Positions 55,682 to 64,000 of a stretch of 64,000 bases of DNA are shown here, one piece after another. A model generated the notes under the pieces. The model had not been told where the DNA came from. It saw only the letters and a list, made by a program, of their open reading frames with translations, and did no database searches. This DNA comes from a virus. The DNA lies in IMG/VR virus record IMGVR_UViG_3300032334_000335, positions 1 through 64,000 of that record; one strand, given 5' to 3'. Every line of letters begins with the position of its first letter. Position 1 is the first letter of the stretch. Made by a program: the position numbers and the translations under genes.

Positions 55682-57973
55682 TTAAAATGCCGGTGGTCCT
55701 GATCTAATAATATAGTTTATAGTTAGATAAGGATTCATTAGTGGAATAGGATCTCCTAACGTGAAACTTGGATCTGGTTTTTTCACTGGACCGGATGTGT
55801 TTAAGTACTGAGCCGATCCCGGTGATGTTGGTCCTAAACCTGTTGCTGCCGGTGGATTAATAGCTGTATCAACTCTTACAGCAGAATATTGTATTCCGTT
55901 ATATGTTAAGCTATGCTCGTGGTCTGGAATATTTGACAAACTTAAACCAACTGAGCTTTGGCCGGCATCACCACCTAAAATCGTTGCTTTAACGTCTGGT
56001 ACTCGTCCTGAGCTGCCGCCACCTGCATCAATGTAAGATCCGTTTAGTGTCGGTACTGTGCTGCCATTATCCATATTATCTTTACCTAGTGTAAACCTTC
56101 CACGTAAATCAGGAACACGGAATGTATTAACACCAGCATATGTAATCGTTGATGCAGCGCCTGTACCATCAGCAGCAGTTGCATTTCTAGAAGCTATAAA
56201 AGAGACACCGACTGCGTTTGTTGTTGCTCCAAAACTTATAAAGTTTGTGGTGCCGACAGCTTCAATCGTATATGTTTGATCTTTAATCAACTGTGTAGCT
56301 AAACGAATAGTTTTACTGAAAGATGTACCGATAATGTCATAGAGGGCTTGATACTTTGCAATTTCTTGTTCACTTCCGTCGCAGAATAGATAACCATACG
56401 GTACTGATTTACCACCATACGGTAATATTGTTCCTATTGGAACCCCTAAGTCTCCAATAAAATTATCTCTGCTTTGTTTTAATAGACCCGATGCTACACC
56501 AGTTGCTGCGCTAGCTCTATAAGTTAGCACATAGTCTGTTCCCAATGATTTCGAAACTTCATCTTTTGAACTGATGATGTTTGCAGTAAGTGTTGTATTG
56601 AATATTTTTGTAAAACTTCCTTTCTGTCCGTCGAACTCGATCGGCGGGGAAGACACGTCACCGGTTAGTGCAAAAGAAGTTACGTTTTTTAAATTTGTAG
56701 CTGTGTTGGCATTACCGTTAATATTTCCAGACAACACACCTTGGATGGTATCTGCTACGATTGTTTTTGCTCGTACAGTTCTCCATCGCTTTGTTGCTGA
56801 ACCTAGGTCAGAAGCATCAGTAACACCTGGTTGAAGTGTTGACGTTTGAGTCACTCCAGTAACCACAAGATCTGTGCCAACTAAAAGGTTTTTAGATATA
56901 GCTACGCCGCCAGCTGTTCGAATACTACCATTATTAAAGTTAGTTGAAGGAGTAGTATCTGTTACAATGATACCGCCTGTTGAAGCAATATTTCCTACGA
57001 CATCTAAAGATTCTTCAGGAACTGCTTTGTTAATACCAACCTTGTTATCAAGGATTCTTAAGATCGTATTAGGAATTCCATCTCTGTTTACCTGTAGATC
57101 TAGAGAACTTCCAGAAGCCGCATTGTATATGGTAGCTGCTGTTGTTGAGTTTGAAATAATTAATGTTCCATCAACTCCAAGAGTAATACCGTTATTACTA
57201 CGAATATTAATTCCCTGTTCGGTTGTGTTAACTTGATCTTTTCTTAAAAAATAAGAAGCTGCTACGCCGTCTGGTTCACCAGTCTGAGAGTTGATCCCGG
57301 TATAGAGCTTATCAGCAAAGGTAGAGATTCCTGCAAGTTTAGGAAGAACATTACCAACGAAGTTTGCCTGTTCTGTTGCATTTGCAGGATTATTGATGTT
57401 TATCCCTGATTGTATTCCGATGAAACCAGTAATCTTGGATTTTGGAGTAAATGTATCTTTGCTTATGATGGCAACAGGAATATCTGCCACATAAAATATA
57501 ACTATTGATCTGTTAACGTTATCTGTATCAACGATTCTTTCAACTGCTGGACCGTATCTCAGACCATCAACTGAGCTTTCTGTAGGTCCAACTAGAATCC
57601 ATCGAGTACCTGTAAAAATACGCAACTGCTGATTAGTAGTGTCAACCCAAAGTTCGCCAACCTTGGCTGTTTCAACTGAAGGTTCAGAGTTGCTTTTTTG
57701 AATATTACTAGCTGCCTTCCAGTTAGTTCCATCCCATAACTGCATATAGCCATTACCACTATCATACCAAAGTTGACCTTCAATCGGAGCTTCTGGTTCA
57801 GTGGTGCTGGCGAAGTTTTCTAAAAGATGAAGAAAATTCTCTGCAATAATTTGACCGTAACCGGTTACATTTCTACCCGGAAATCTTAAACTAGTGTCTT
57901 CGCTAGAAGTATTGTCAAATACTGTTATTGGACTTTTGTTATTACTGTCGGTAAAATTTACAATATATGGCAT
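55682..57973 (-). CDS. tail-fibre protein, paralogue 4, with collar domain
   Basis: 763 aa. Family N-terminal domain (FPGRNVTGYGQIIAENFLHLLENFA, then GQLWYD). The C-terminus has a collar domain: PIGTILPYGGKSVPYGYLFCDG, then FRVPDLRGRFTLG, then LSNIPDHEHSL. Beta-rich stalk between. The N-terminal part diverges more than in the other three. Confidence 0.85.
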   Translation of the reverse strand: MPYIVNFTDSNNKSPITVFDNTSSEDTSLRFPGRNVTGYGQIIAENFLHLLENFASTTEPEAPIEGQLWYDSGNGYMQLWDGTNWKAASNIQKSNSEPSVETAKVGELWVDTTNQQLRIFTGTRWILVGPTESSVDGLRYGPAVERIVDTDNVNRSIVIFYVADIPVAIISKDTFTPKSKITGFIGIQSGININNPANATEQANFVGNVLPKLAGISTFADKLYTGINSQTGEPDGVAASYFLRKDQVNTTEQGINIRSNNGITLGVDGTLIISNSTTAATIYNAASGSSLDLQVNRDGIPNTILRILDNKVGINKAVPEESLDVVGNIASTGGIIVTDTTPSTNFNNGSIRTAGGVAISKNLLVGTDLVVTGVTQTSTLQPGVTDASDLGSATKRWRTVRAKTIVADTIQGVLSGNINGNANTATNLKNVTSFALTGDVSSPPIEFDGQKGSFTKIFNTTLTANIISSKDEVSKSLGTDYVLTYRASAATGVASGLLKQSRDNFIGDLGVPIGTILPYGGKSVPYGYLFCDGSEQEIAKYQALYDIIGTSFSKTIRLATQLIKDQTYTIEAVGTTNFISFGATTNAVGVSFIASRNATAADGTGAASTITYAGVNTFRVPDLRGRFTLGKDNMDNGSTVPTLNGSYIDAGGGSSGRVPDVKATILGGDAGQSSVGLSLSNIPDHEHSLTYNGIQYSAVRVDTAINPPAATGLGPTSPGSAQYLNTSGPVKKPDPSFTLGDPIPLMNPYLTINYIIRSGPPAF

Positions 57974-57975
57974 GA

Positions 57976-58617
57976 TTAAACCTCAGTAAAACTAGTTAAG
58001 CTCTGTACACGGATTGTATAATCAATCTGTAAAAGTCTATTCAAACTTTTTTGTACTGGGTGGAAAATAACATGAGTCAACAGTTTTCCTTCTCCATTAG
58101 GGTTGTAAGATTTAAGACCAAGTTCATCAAATACAAAGTTTCCACTTAAATCAACAGAGTTATCAAATGCTTCTTGTTCTGTAGGCTCACCATAATCTAA
58201 AAGACAAGATACTAGTATATCACTGTATGTTGCTCCGCTGACATGGCGGATTTCCATTTTATTTCTAACAGGATCGGTGTTTGCTATGCTATTTTGATCT
58301 ACAACTTTAGCATATGTTTGATTATATAAGCTAGAGTTAACACCTACGGTATTTGTTGTCAAGTATGTAATCAATCCTGTAGGATCTACAGTTGTACCGC
58401 CTGTGCCAAATGCCATTTGATAGATAGTACCTTGTCCTTGATTACTCAACGCATTAACCATTGCCACTGACATATTTTCGTAGTGGATCGCATTTCGCTT
58501 GTCGATAAAAACTTCGCCGGATTGCGGGTCAAATATCTTTATATGCCCTTCAAAATGGAAGCCGCCTGTCTCATTTGGACGAGTTTCTTGTTGATTTTGA
58601 TCTTTATTTTCTGCCAT
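57976..58617 (-). CDS. small structural protein, possible fibre/baseplate connector
   Basis: 213 aa from the ATG at 58617, preferred because AAGAGA precedes it and the late promoter's predicted start falls on the upstream in-frame ATG at 58638. After an acidic N-terminal tail (NKDQNQQETRP), the protein is beta-rich (FEGHIKIFDPQSGEVFIDKRNAIHYENM). Located between the giant structural protein and the fibre array, so a connector role is likely but inferred. Confidence 0.65.
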   Translation of the reverse strand: MAENKDQNQQETRPNETGGFHFEGHIKIFDPQSGEVFIDKRNAIHYENMSVAMVNALSNQGQGTIYQMAFGTGGTTVDPTGLITYLTTNTVGVNSSLYNQTYAKVVDQNSIANTDPVRNKMEIRHVSGATYSDILVSCLLDYGEPTEQEAFDNSVDLSGNFVFDELGLKSYNPNGEGKLLTHVIFHPVQKSLNRLLQIDYTIRVQSLTSFTEV

Positions 58618-58643
58618 ATTAGTCTCTTGTGATTCCATAAGTG

Positions 58644-58651
58644 TATTTATT
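58644..58651 (-). promoter_or_regulatory. candidate late promoter AATAAATA at the stop of the giant gene
   Basis: The minus strand reads AATAAATA, with its TAA forming the stop codon of the giant gene, then CACTT and the ATG at 58638. Predicted transcription start coincides with that ATG. Confidence 0.5.
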
Positions 58652-61600
58652 CGGGTAGTTTCGTAGTCCTTTGAGCTATGAAAATAGCCTGAGGAGTTGT
58701 ATTTTCAAGCAGAGTTACCCCTGTAAGCGTGGTATCTGTTCCAAGATTGTACCATACTCTACCAGTTTTTCTAATGATCGTAATGCGTGTTCCTGCATCA
58801 AACTTGTTTGTTAAACGAATATAGTTTGTTGAGCCGTCAACTGAAAAATCAGCTTCTCTTACTTCATCAGCGGCCGGACTTGCTGCTCCAAGCGTCTGAT
58901 TATATATCGAGATCGGATCTTTAAACAAACGTTTTCCTGCTACAAAAACTTCAACGGTATCGCAAGGATAGAATCCTTCTGGGATCGTATCAGTGTAAGT
59001 AAACTCTACAGTGGCTCCCAAAGAATCTATTCGTTTCTGAGGAATAAAGTCCAATGGTCCGATTAACAATGAGCTGCCGTCGCTTACGAAATCTGTACGT
59101 TCCTGATTTTCGTTATAAGGAATTACTTCACTCGAACTGCTGTTAGCAATCAATGTTCCTGTATTGTAGCTGTTTCCAATCGGTGTTCCAGCAACACCCC
59201 GTCTTAGTTGAGATAAAGTATTGTCAACCTTTGACATGTATTCTATTTTTTCTCCGGCTATTGAAATTATACCAGGTATATTTCTAGATGGAATCGGGTC
59301 CGGTAGTTCTGCAGCATTGTTAACAACCATAGAAGTATCATAATAATTCAATGGTTGGGCCAAACTAACTTCGTTTATTGAATATCTCTTATATTGATAG
59401 ATGTTTAACATATCTTTAAAGATTTCATAACCGCTAGGAGCTCTATAAATTTCAGATCCAAAAAGAACAATTTTTATCTTATCGTTGACAGTTGTAGTAT
59501 CTTTGAGATACACTACAGATCTAGGCAGCGACACAGAATAATCAAGATCTTGAGTTAATCTATTTCCATTTTTATATACCCAGACATAGCTTATATTCAC
59601 AGGCTCATGAGCCAACTGATATTGAACTTTGCCGCCAGTGAACTCGTCGGAGACTATCTTCATCGAAGGATATTCACCAAACCATGTAACTTGAACATCG
59701 TCTCCGGTTGTTAAACTAATAGAATCGTCGATAACTATATCGTTACCATCTACATAATACTGTGTTCTAAAGTTATTTGTTATCTTAATGATATCACCGT
59801 GATTGAGAATCGATGGCTCGATAGTTAGAACTTTTGTTGTTCCGTCATATACATAATCCTGAACAAACGTTCTAAGCTCATCATTTACATAAACAAAAAT
59901 ATTAGTTGGTAAGATAGTACCAGGAGGTTCTACTGGATCTAATCCCAATACAAACTCATTCACAGTACCATCATATGTTGAATACAGTGTATCAACACCT
60001 ATCAATGCTACATTGTTTATTTGAACTATCATCGACTCAACTGCTGACGCTGTGGCAAGAGTTACAAAGTTATCAAGGCCAAATCGTCTTTCAGTACCAC
60101 GATAGGTAAATGATTGTTGATTGACTCTAACTATTGGTATAGAAGAAGTGTCGGTGTTTCCTGATGAACCTAGGGATATAATCTTTATAATATCTCTGTT
60201 ATTTGGCTTGATACCGAACTGTACTAAAACTTTTCCTTCAGTGTCGATAACACCAGTACTGTCAATAAATCCGATATCTTGATACTCTCCATTTACTGTA
60301 ACAAAGATTGAAGATGTATCCGCATAGTTAGCTTTGGTTAAAAATAGACCAGTTTCGCCGTCAGCTTCAAACTCTTGATAATCAAGTAAAGACACTCCGC
60401 CTACGCCTATTGAAATAATCTCAACAATAGATCCAGCTGTTGGTGCAGTTACAAACTCTACAGAAAGAGTTCTTAGGTTGACAGAATAATCAAGAGGGTC
60501 TGTTCCTGTATTGCGCTTAACTTTATCAACGTATACCAATACAGACTGTGATTCTAAAACATTAAGACCGATGCTAAAAATCTTTCCTCCTGATGCTACA
60601 GCGATTCTAGATTGCAAAGGAGCCACTCCAAATCTTGTAGAATGGAATACTTTAATAGAAACACTGTCAAGGACTTGTCCTGGAACATTTTCCTCCGGAG
60701 CTGGCACTTGATCAGGGCTAACAAATTTGTCTCCGTCTACTACGATATCCTCGGCTGATAGTCCATTTGCCGTTTGATAAGCACCTTGTATTGCGGATAA
60801 TGTTCCTCCGCTTAGTCTTGTATCTAATAGGTTTGGATCTAAAATAGTTACAGATCCATCACTTTCTAAAGGACGGAATATCAATGTATCACCGTTATTC
60901 AACTCGACGTATTGAGTTATTTCAATAATATTTGAAGTACCATTAGCAATAAACGTTGGCATTTCTGCATATGGATTTATAGCCGACGATGAATCCCATT
61001 CTGTTTGTTGATAGTTTGGATCATCTATTCTTACTGCCGATAACTGTCCGACACGTTTAATGTAAACAGTAATCTGTTGTCCTTCAGGCGGAGTATAAGG
61101 TAGCACAATGTTAAAATCTTCCCAGTAATCCTGCCAGTTATTTTCAGTCAATGGCAGTATAACATTACCAGCAGAGTCGGCTGTCTTTTTTATAGCTCTA
61201 TATAAGCGATTACTGTATTTTATTACTGAACCTTTTTTATATGCAGTAGTTGAATCAGCACTTGAGTCGATATCCATTACATAATAAAAATCTGAAGATG
61301 ATTCTACGCTATCCCAACTGTCCGTGAACCAAGGTAGGGCATCCCATCCTCCAGTAACATCAAAAGTTGTACCCTGTATCTGTACACCACCAAAATCTAT
61401 ACCAGTCATTAACTGGCTTAAATCGTTTCCTATCATCGAGGATGATGGGTTATAGAATTTCTGTATCCTGTTAACAGAATCTAATAATGAATCATTCTTT
61501 TCATAGGTTATTTCTATGACATCGTTTTTGGCTGGTGCATCTACAAGTATCAACTTGCCTTTTAGCTGACGATAGGTGTCAGACATTTCAGTGTATAAGC

Positions 61601-64000
61601 TGATAGAGTATTCACTGCCTAATAAAATTCTATTGTTTTTTATTACAGTTATCTTGCTTTTATTTCTATTTGGCGCATAGCTTAATGTGAAACTTCCAGT
61701 CGCTCCAGTAGCCACGAATCTCTGAGACTGAGTAAATGATGAATACAATCCGTCTTTGGTAATACGATCCAACTTCATAGAAAGACTGAATGTTCTTGCT
61801 TTTGAATCTCCGATGATAGCAACTGCCATAGCAGTGGCAGAGCCGGAAGAGTTTCCGCCAACTAAAGTTATTGTTGGTGCTACGGTGTAACCTGCGCCAG
61901 GAGTTAATACTTTTATTCCAGACACAAATCCATTTGAAATAAATGCCTGAGCTGTTGCTCCTTTGCCGTTGCCGTCGACACTTGTAATGATCACAGTCGG
62001 TGGAGCATTATAATCTTCACCTTTCGAGAACAACTCAATAGATGTTACAGAATAACCGTGATTATCTGACCACAACTTCCAAGGATAGTTTCCGATGATA
62101 TCATTTCGAGATGTTACAGGAACAACTTTACCGTCAACTGTTGAATATGTTGGTGGAAGATCAAAATCTCCGACTGCTGTATTTGTAGGTTCAATAGTGT
62201 TATATCGACTTACATATTCTCGAACTGTGGTACGATATGGTTTAACTTCGTTGATGTATTCTTGGAAACTTAGTAGATTATCATTTTTGTAATTTAATTT
62301 TTCTACTAACGGTCCTACATTATGTACAGCATTTAAGAAGCTGGTCTTGAAAGCCCAGTCAACGTATTGTTGCTCAGCAAATACATATCTAATAGAACTA
62401 AAGAATAGGTTATTCCATTCAACTGCATACTCGCCTACAAAGATATCATTTTTCACTGCTGCAAAGATATTTCTCATTTCTTTTGAGTTTTCAATGTCGT
62501 AGAATCCCGTATCAAAAGATTGTGCAGTATCGTAACCGATACCTGCAGATGCTGTCTGATATAACGTACTCTTAATGTTAATAGTACCTTTTTCTCTAGC
62601 AACCATTGAGTATCGATCTATAAATGTTGCGCCAGTTTCGCTGGTTTTTTGGAATATTGCCCAGCCGCCGGTTCCGTATTCTTTTATTTTTATTAAATCT
62701 CCAAGTAAAACTGTTATTGTTTCTTCTTCTGTAACATTGGCAATTTCTTTGATTATACGTGAAGTTATCGAATAACCAGACTTCCACCAATCAGTCAACT
62801 CCCAATACTTGGTTGTATCATATGCTTGAGATTTACTTCTAAAGAATACTCCACGGACATCGTCCCATGCATATATGCTCCAGAAATTATTTGCTGTCGA
62901 ATCTATGTTAACTAATACTGAGAAGTTTCTTACTGTTGCTGTTGCGGTAGTGTAGTTTCTACCTCTATTCGTTATTGAAACTGCTGTTATTCTTCCTTGG
63001 CCATCCATGTGACAAATAGCTGATGCATTAACGCCGTCGCCACTAACTACGATCGGAGGACCTTTGTAGACATTTGGCACTTCTTGATTGAACAGTTCTT
63101 TTGGTTTATATCCAAACCCAGCATCAACAATATCAATAGTATCAATTTGACCATCAACAATATTGGCTCTTAACTTGGCTTGTTTAATGCGATTAGTACC
63201 AACTGTAGTTAAATCAATGTAAGTATCTACTTCTATATCATAGAGATTTAACAAACTATTTGGCTGACTGTCAACTAGATTTAAATTTTCAAAACTTATA
63301 GTGTCAGCGAACGGTTCTTCAAGAAGAACTGTATTAATTTTTCCAACTACAGTTTTTAAAATAGGAAGTCGATCCACAAACATACTTTGTCGTGGTCTAA
63401 ATAATAATCCATATTTTTGTTTTGCAGGCAACGCCGGATCCGGTACTCTGTTCCCTGCTGTGTCGTATCCTACTAAACTATCTAACCATTTATTTTCAAG
63501 TTTTGCAGAAGGTAAACTATCAGCTACTCCTTCTGTCAGAAGTTGGTATTCATTGTGAACCAAGTTCAATGGTTTGTTATTCTTCTTGTATTCGATATTA
63601 ATCAGTGCAGTATCTGATAATACATTTGGAAAGTTATAAGCCAAGAACTTATCAGTGTCAATAAATGCTATGAAAGCAATTCCCGATCCAGACGGATTAG
63701 AAATCAATGATGCCACCGATGCTGCTGAAATAGATCTGTTGTCAGCTGATGTAGGTACTATTACTTTATTTTTTACCCAATAGTAATACAATGTACTAGT
63801 TGGTTGTCCTGTGACAGCATTGTACAATACCTTAACAGTATATACATCATTATTAGGATGCAACGGCTGTCCTGAAATTCCTTCTACTATACCCTCATTG
63901 GTATCTGCAAGAGCACTCCATTCGTTTGGCAGTAATGGAGTTTCGATCCATTCATAGATATCTATACTAGCACCTTCGGCTAATACTCCCCAGTTCCCTG
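58647..64000 (-). CDS. giant structural protein, partial (runs off right edge)
   Basis: More than 1780 residues are visible. The frame stays open through the right edge; upstream of residue HPNND it continues with GVLAEGASIDIYEWIETPLL, so the true start is outside the window. It contains repeated beta motifs such as GxGYxxxPxI/V (VDAGFGYKPKEL, then GAGYTVAPTITLVGG) seen in large virion proteins of marine T4-like phages. Baseplate or fibre-base location is inferred from the downstream fibre genes. No enzymatic motif is evident. Confidence 0.8.
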   Translation of the reverse strand, partial: GNWGVLAEGASIDIYEWIETPLLPNEWSALADTNEGIVEGISGQPLHPNNDVYTVKVLYNAVTGQPTSTLYYYWVKNKVIVPTSADNRSISAASVASLISNPSGSGIAFIAFIDTDKFLAYNFPNVLSDTALINIEYKKNNKPLNLVHNEYQLLTEGVADSLPSAKLENKWLDSLVGYDTAGNRVPDPALPAKQKYGLLFRPRQSMFVDRLPILKTVVGKINTVLLEEPFADTISFENLNLVDSQPNSLLNLYDIEVDTYIDLTTVGTNRIKQAKLRANIVDGQIDTIDIVDAGFGYKPKELFNQEVPNVYKGPPIVVSGDGVNASAICHMDGQGRITAVSITNRGRNYTTATATVRNFSVLVNIDSTANNFWSIYAWDDVRGVFFRSKSQAYDTTKYWELTDWWKSGYSITSRIIKEIANVTEEETITVLLGDLIKIKEYGTGGWAIFQKTSETGATFIDRYSMVAREKGTINIKSTLYQTASAGIGYDTAQSFDTGFYDIENSKEMRNIFAAVKNDIFVGEYAVEWNNLFFSSIRYVFAEQQYVDWAFKTSFLNAVHNVGPLVEKLNYKNDNLLSFQEYINEVKPYRTTVREYVSRYNTIEPTNTAVGDFDLPPTYSTVDGKVVPVTSRNDIIGNYPWKLWSDNHGYSVTSIELFSKGEDYNAPPTVIITSVDGNGKGATAQAFISNGFVSGIKVLTPGAGYTVAPTITLVGGNSSGSATAMAVAIIGDSKARTFSLSMKLDRITKDGLYSSFTQSQRFVATGATGSFTLSYAPNRNKSKITVIKNNRILLGSEYSISLYTEMSDTYRQLKGKLILVDAPAKNDVIEITYEKNDSLLDSVNRIQKFYNPSSSMIGNDLSQLMTGIDFGGVQIQGTTFDVTGGWDALPWFTDSWDSVESSSDFYYVMDIDSSADSTTAYKKGSVIKYSNRLYRAIKKTADSAGNVILPLTENNWQDYWEDFNIVLPYTPPEGQQITVYIKRVGQLSAVRIDDPNYQQTEWDSSSAINPYAEMPTFIANGTSNIIEITQYVELNNGDTLIFRPLESDGSVTILDPNLLDTRLSGGTLSAIQGAYQTANGLSAEDIVVDGDKFVSPDQVPAPEENVPGQVLDSVSIKVFHSTRFGVAPLQSRIAVASGGKIFSIGLNVLESQSVLVYVDKVKRNTGTDPLDYSVNLRTLSVEFVTAPTAGSIVEIISIGVGGVSLLDYQEFEADGETGLFLTKANYADTSSIFVTVNGEYQDIGFIDSTGVIDTEGKVLVQFGIKPNNRDIIKIISLGSSGNTDTSSIPIVRVNQQSFTYRGTERRFGLDNFVTLATASAVESMIVQINNVALIGVDTLYSTYDGTVNEFVLGLDPVEPPGTILPTNIFVYVNDELRTFVQDYVYDGTTKVLTIEPSILNHGDIIKITNNFRTQYYVDGNDIVIDDSISLTTGDDVQVTWFGEYPSMKIVSDEFTGGKVQYQLAHEPVNISYVWVYKNGNRLTQDLDYSVSLPRSVVYLKDTTTVNDKIKIVLFGSEIYRAPSGYEIFKDMLNIYQYKRYSINEVSLAQPLNYYDTSMVVNNAAELPDPIPSRNIPGIISIAGEKIEYMSKVDNTLSQLRRGVAGTPIGNSYNTGTLIANSSSSEVIPYNENQERTDFVSDGSSLLIGPLDFIPQKRIDSLGATVEFTYTDTIPEGFYPCDTVEVFVAGKRLFKDPISIYNQTLGAASPAADEVREADFSVDGSTNYIRLTNKFDAGTRITIIRKTGRVWYNLGTDTTLTGVTLLENTTPQAIFIAQRTTKLPE

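Noticed and set aside
1-64000. tRNA genes, integrase, IS elements, attachment sites
   Set aside because: I saw no cloverleaf with a TTCRA arm, no recombinase or transposase motif, and no long direct repeats; tRNAs cannot be fully excluded without a covariance search.

Overview
The window reads as part of the genome of a T4-like contractile-tail phage (myovirus) of the environmental, cyanophage/pelagiphage-like branch. The support is a family-B DNA polymerase (gp43 type) beside a sliding clamp (gp45 type), a DsbA-like late-transcription protein, a T4 RNase H-type FEN nuclease, many octamers of the form NATAAATA (the T4 late-promoter consensus is TATAAATA) just upstream of genes, and a large block of tail-fibre and baseplate-type proteins. 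I see no photosynthesis genes, tRNAs, integrase, IS or CRISPR array. The host cannot be named. Perfect TTGACA/TATAAT-type promoters point to a host with an ordinary sigma-70. Genes are packed with ATGA or TAATG overlaps, and no gap exceeds about 80 bases.

Layout. 1-5.0 kb: an FG-rich partial gene, a secreted peptide, then DnaJ-like, peptide deformylase and ClpA-like genes. 5.0-12.8 kb: a block of late genes. Many of its products begin with a short leader resembling the T4 capsid-targeting sequence and its gp21 protease site. They include a nucleotidyltransferase, a nucleotidase-GH19 fusion and several Cys/Lys-rich proteins, with an A-type Fe-S carrier embedded among them. 12.8-18.9 kb: DsbA-like protein, membrane protein, DNA polymerase, clamp and DpdA-like transglycosylase. 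18.9-32.7 kb: many small genes plus a glycosyltransferase, FolE, an MBD4-like DNA glycosylase, cupin, phosphoribosyltransferase, HIT protein, QueE, the FEN nuclease and conserved T4-like small proteins. 32.7-45.8 kb, mostly minus strand: an accessory block of SGNH hydrolases, two radical-SAM enzymes, a 2OG-Fe(II) oxygenase and several glycosyltransferases. 45.8-64 kb, minus strand: two paralogous distal fibre/adhesin genes, four paralogous tail-fibre genes, a small structural protein and a giant structural protein running off the right edge.

Working together. FolE, a divergent QueD-like protein, QueE and a DpdA-like transglycosylase form a plausible 7-deazaguanine DNA-modification pathway. 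The DpdA-like protein carries near its C-terminus an NTFxxLFDF peptide nearly identical to the C-terminal clamp-binding tail of the adjacent DNA polymerase, which suggests that base exchange is tethered to the sliding clamp. Late expression appears to use NATAAATA promoters. At two genes (30480 and 45828) the promoter lies so that only late transcripts escape a hairpin that hides the ribosome-binding site, as in T4 genes e and soc. Two terminators share sequence with the following sigma-70 promoter.
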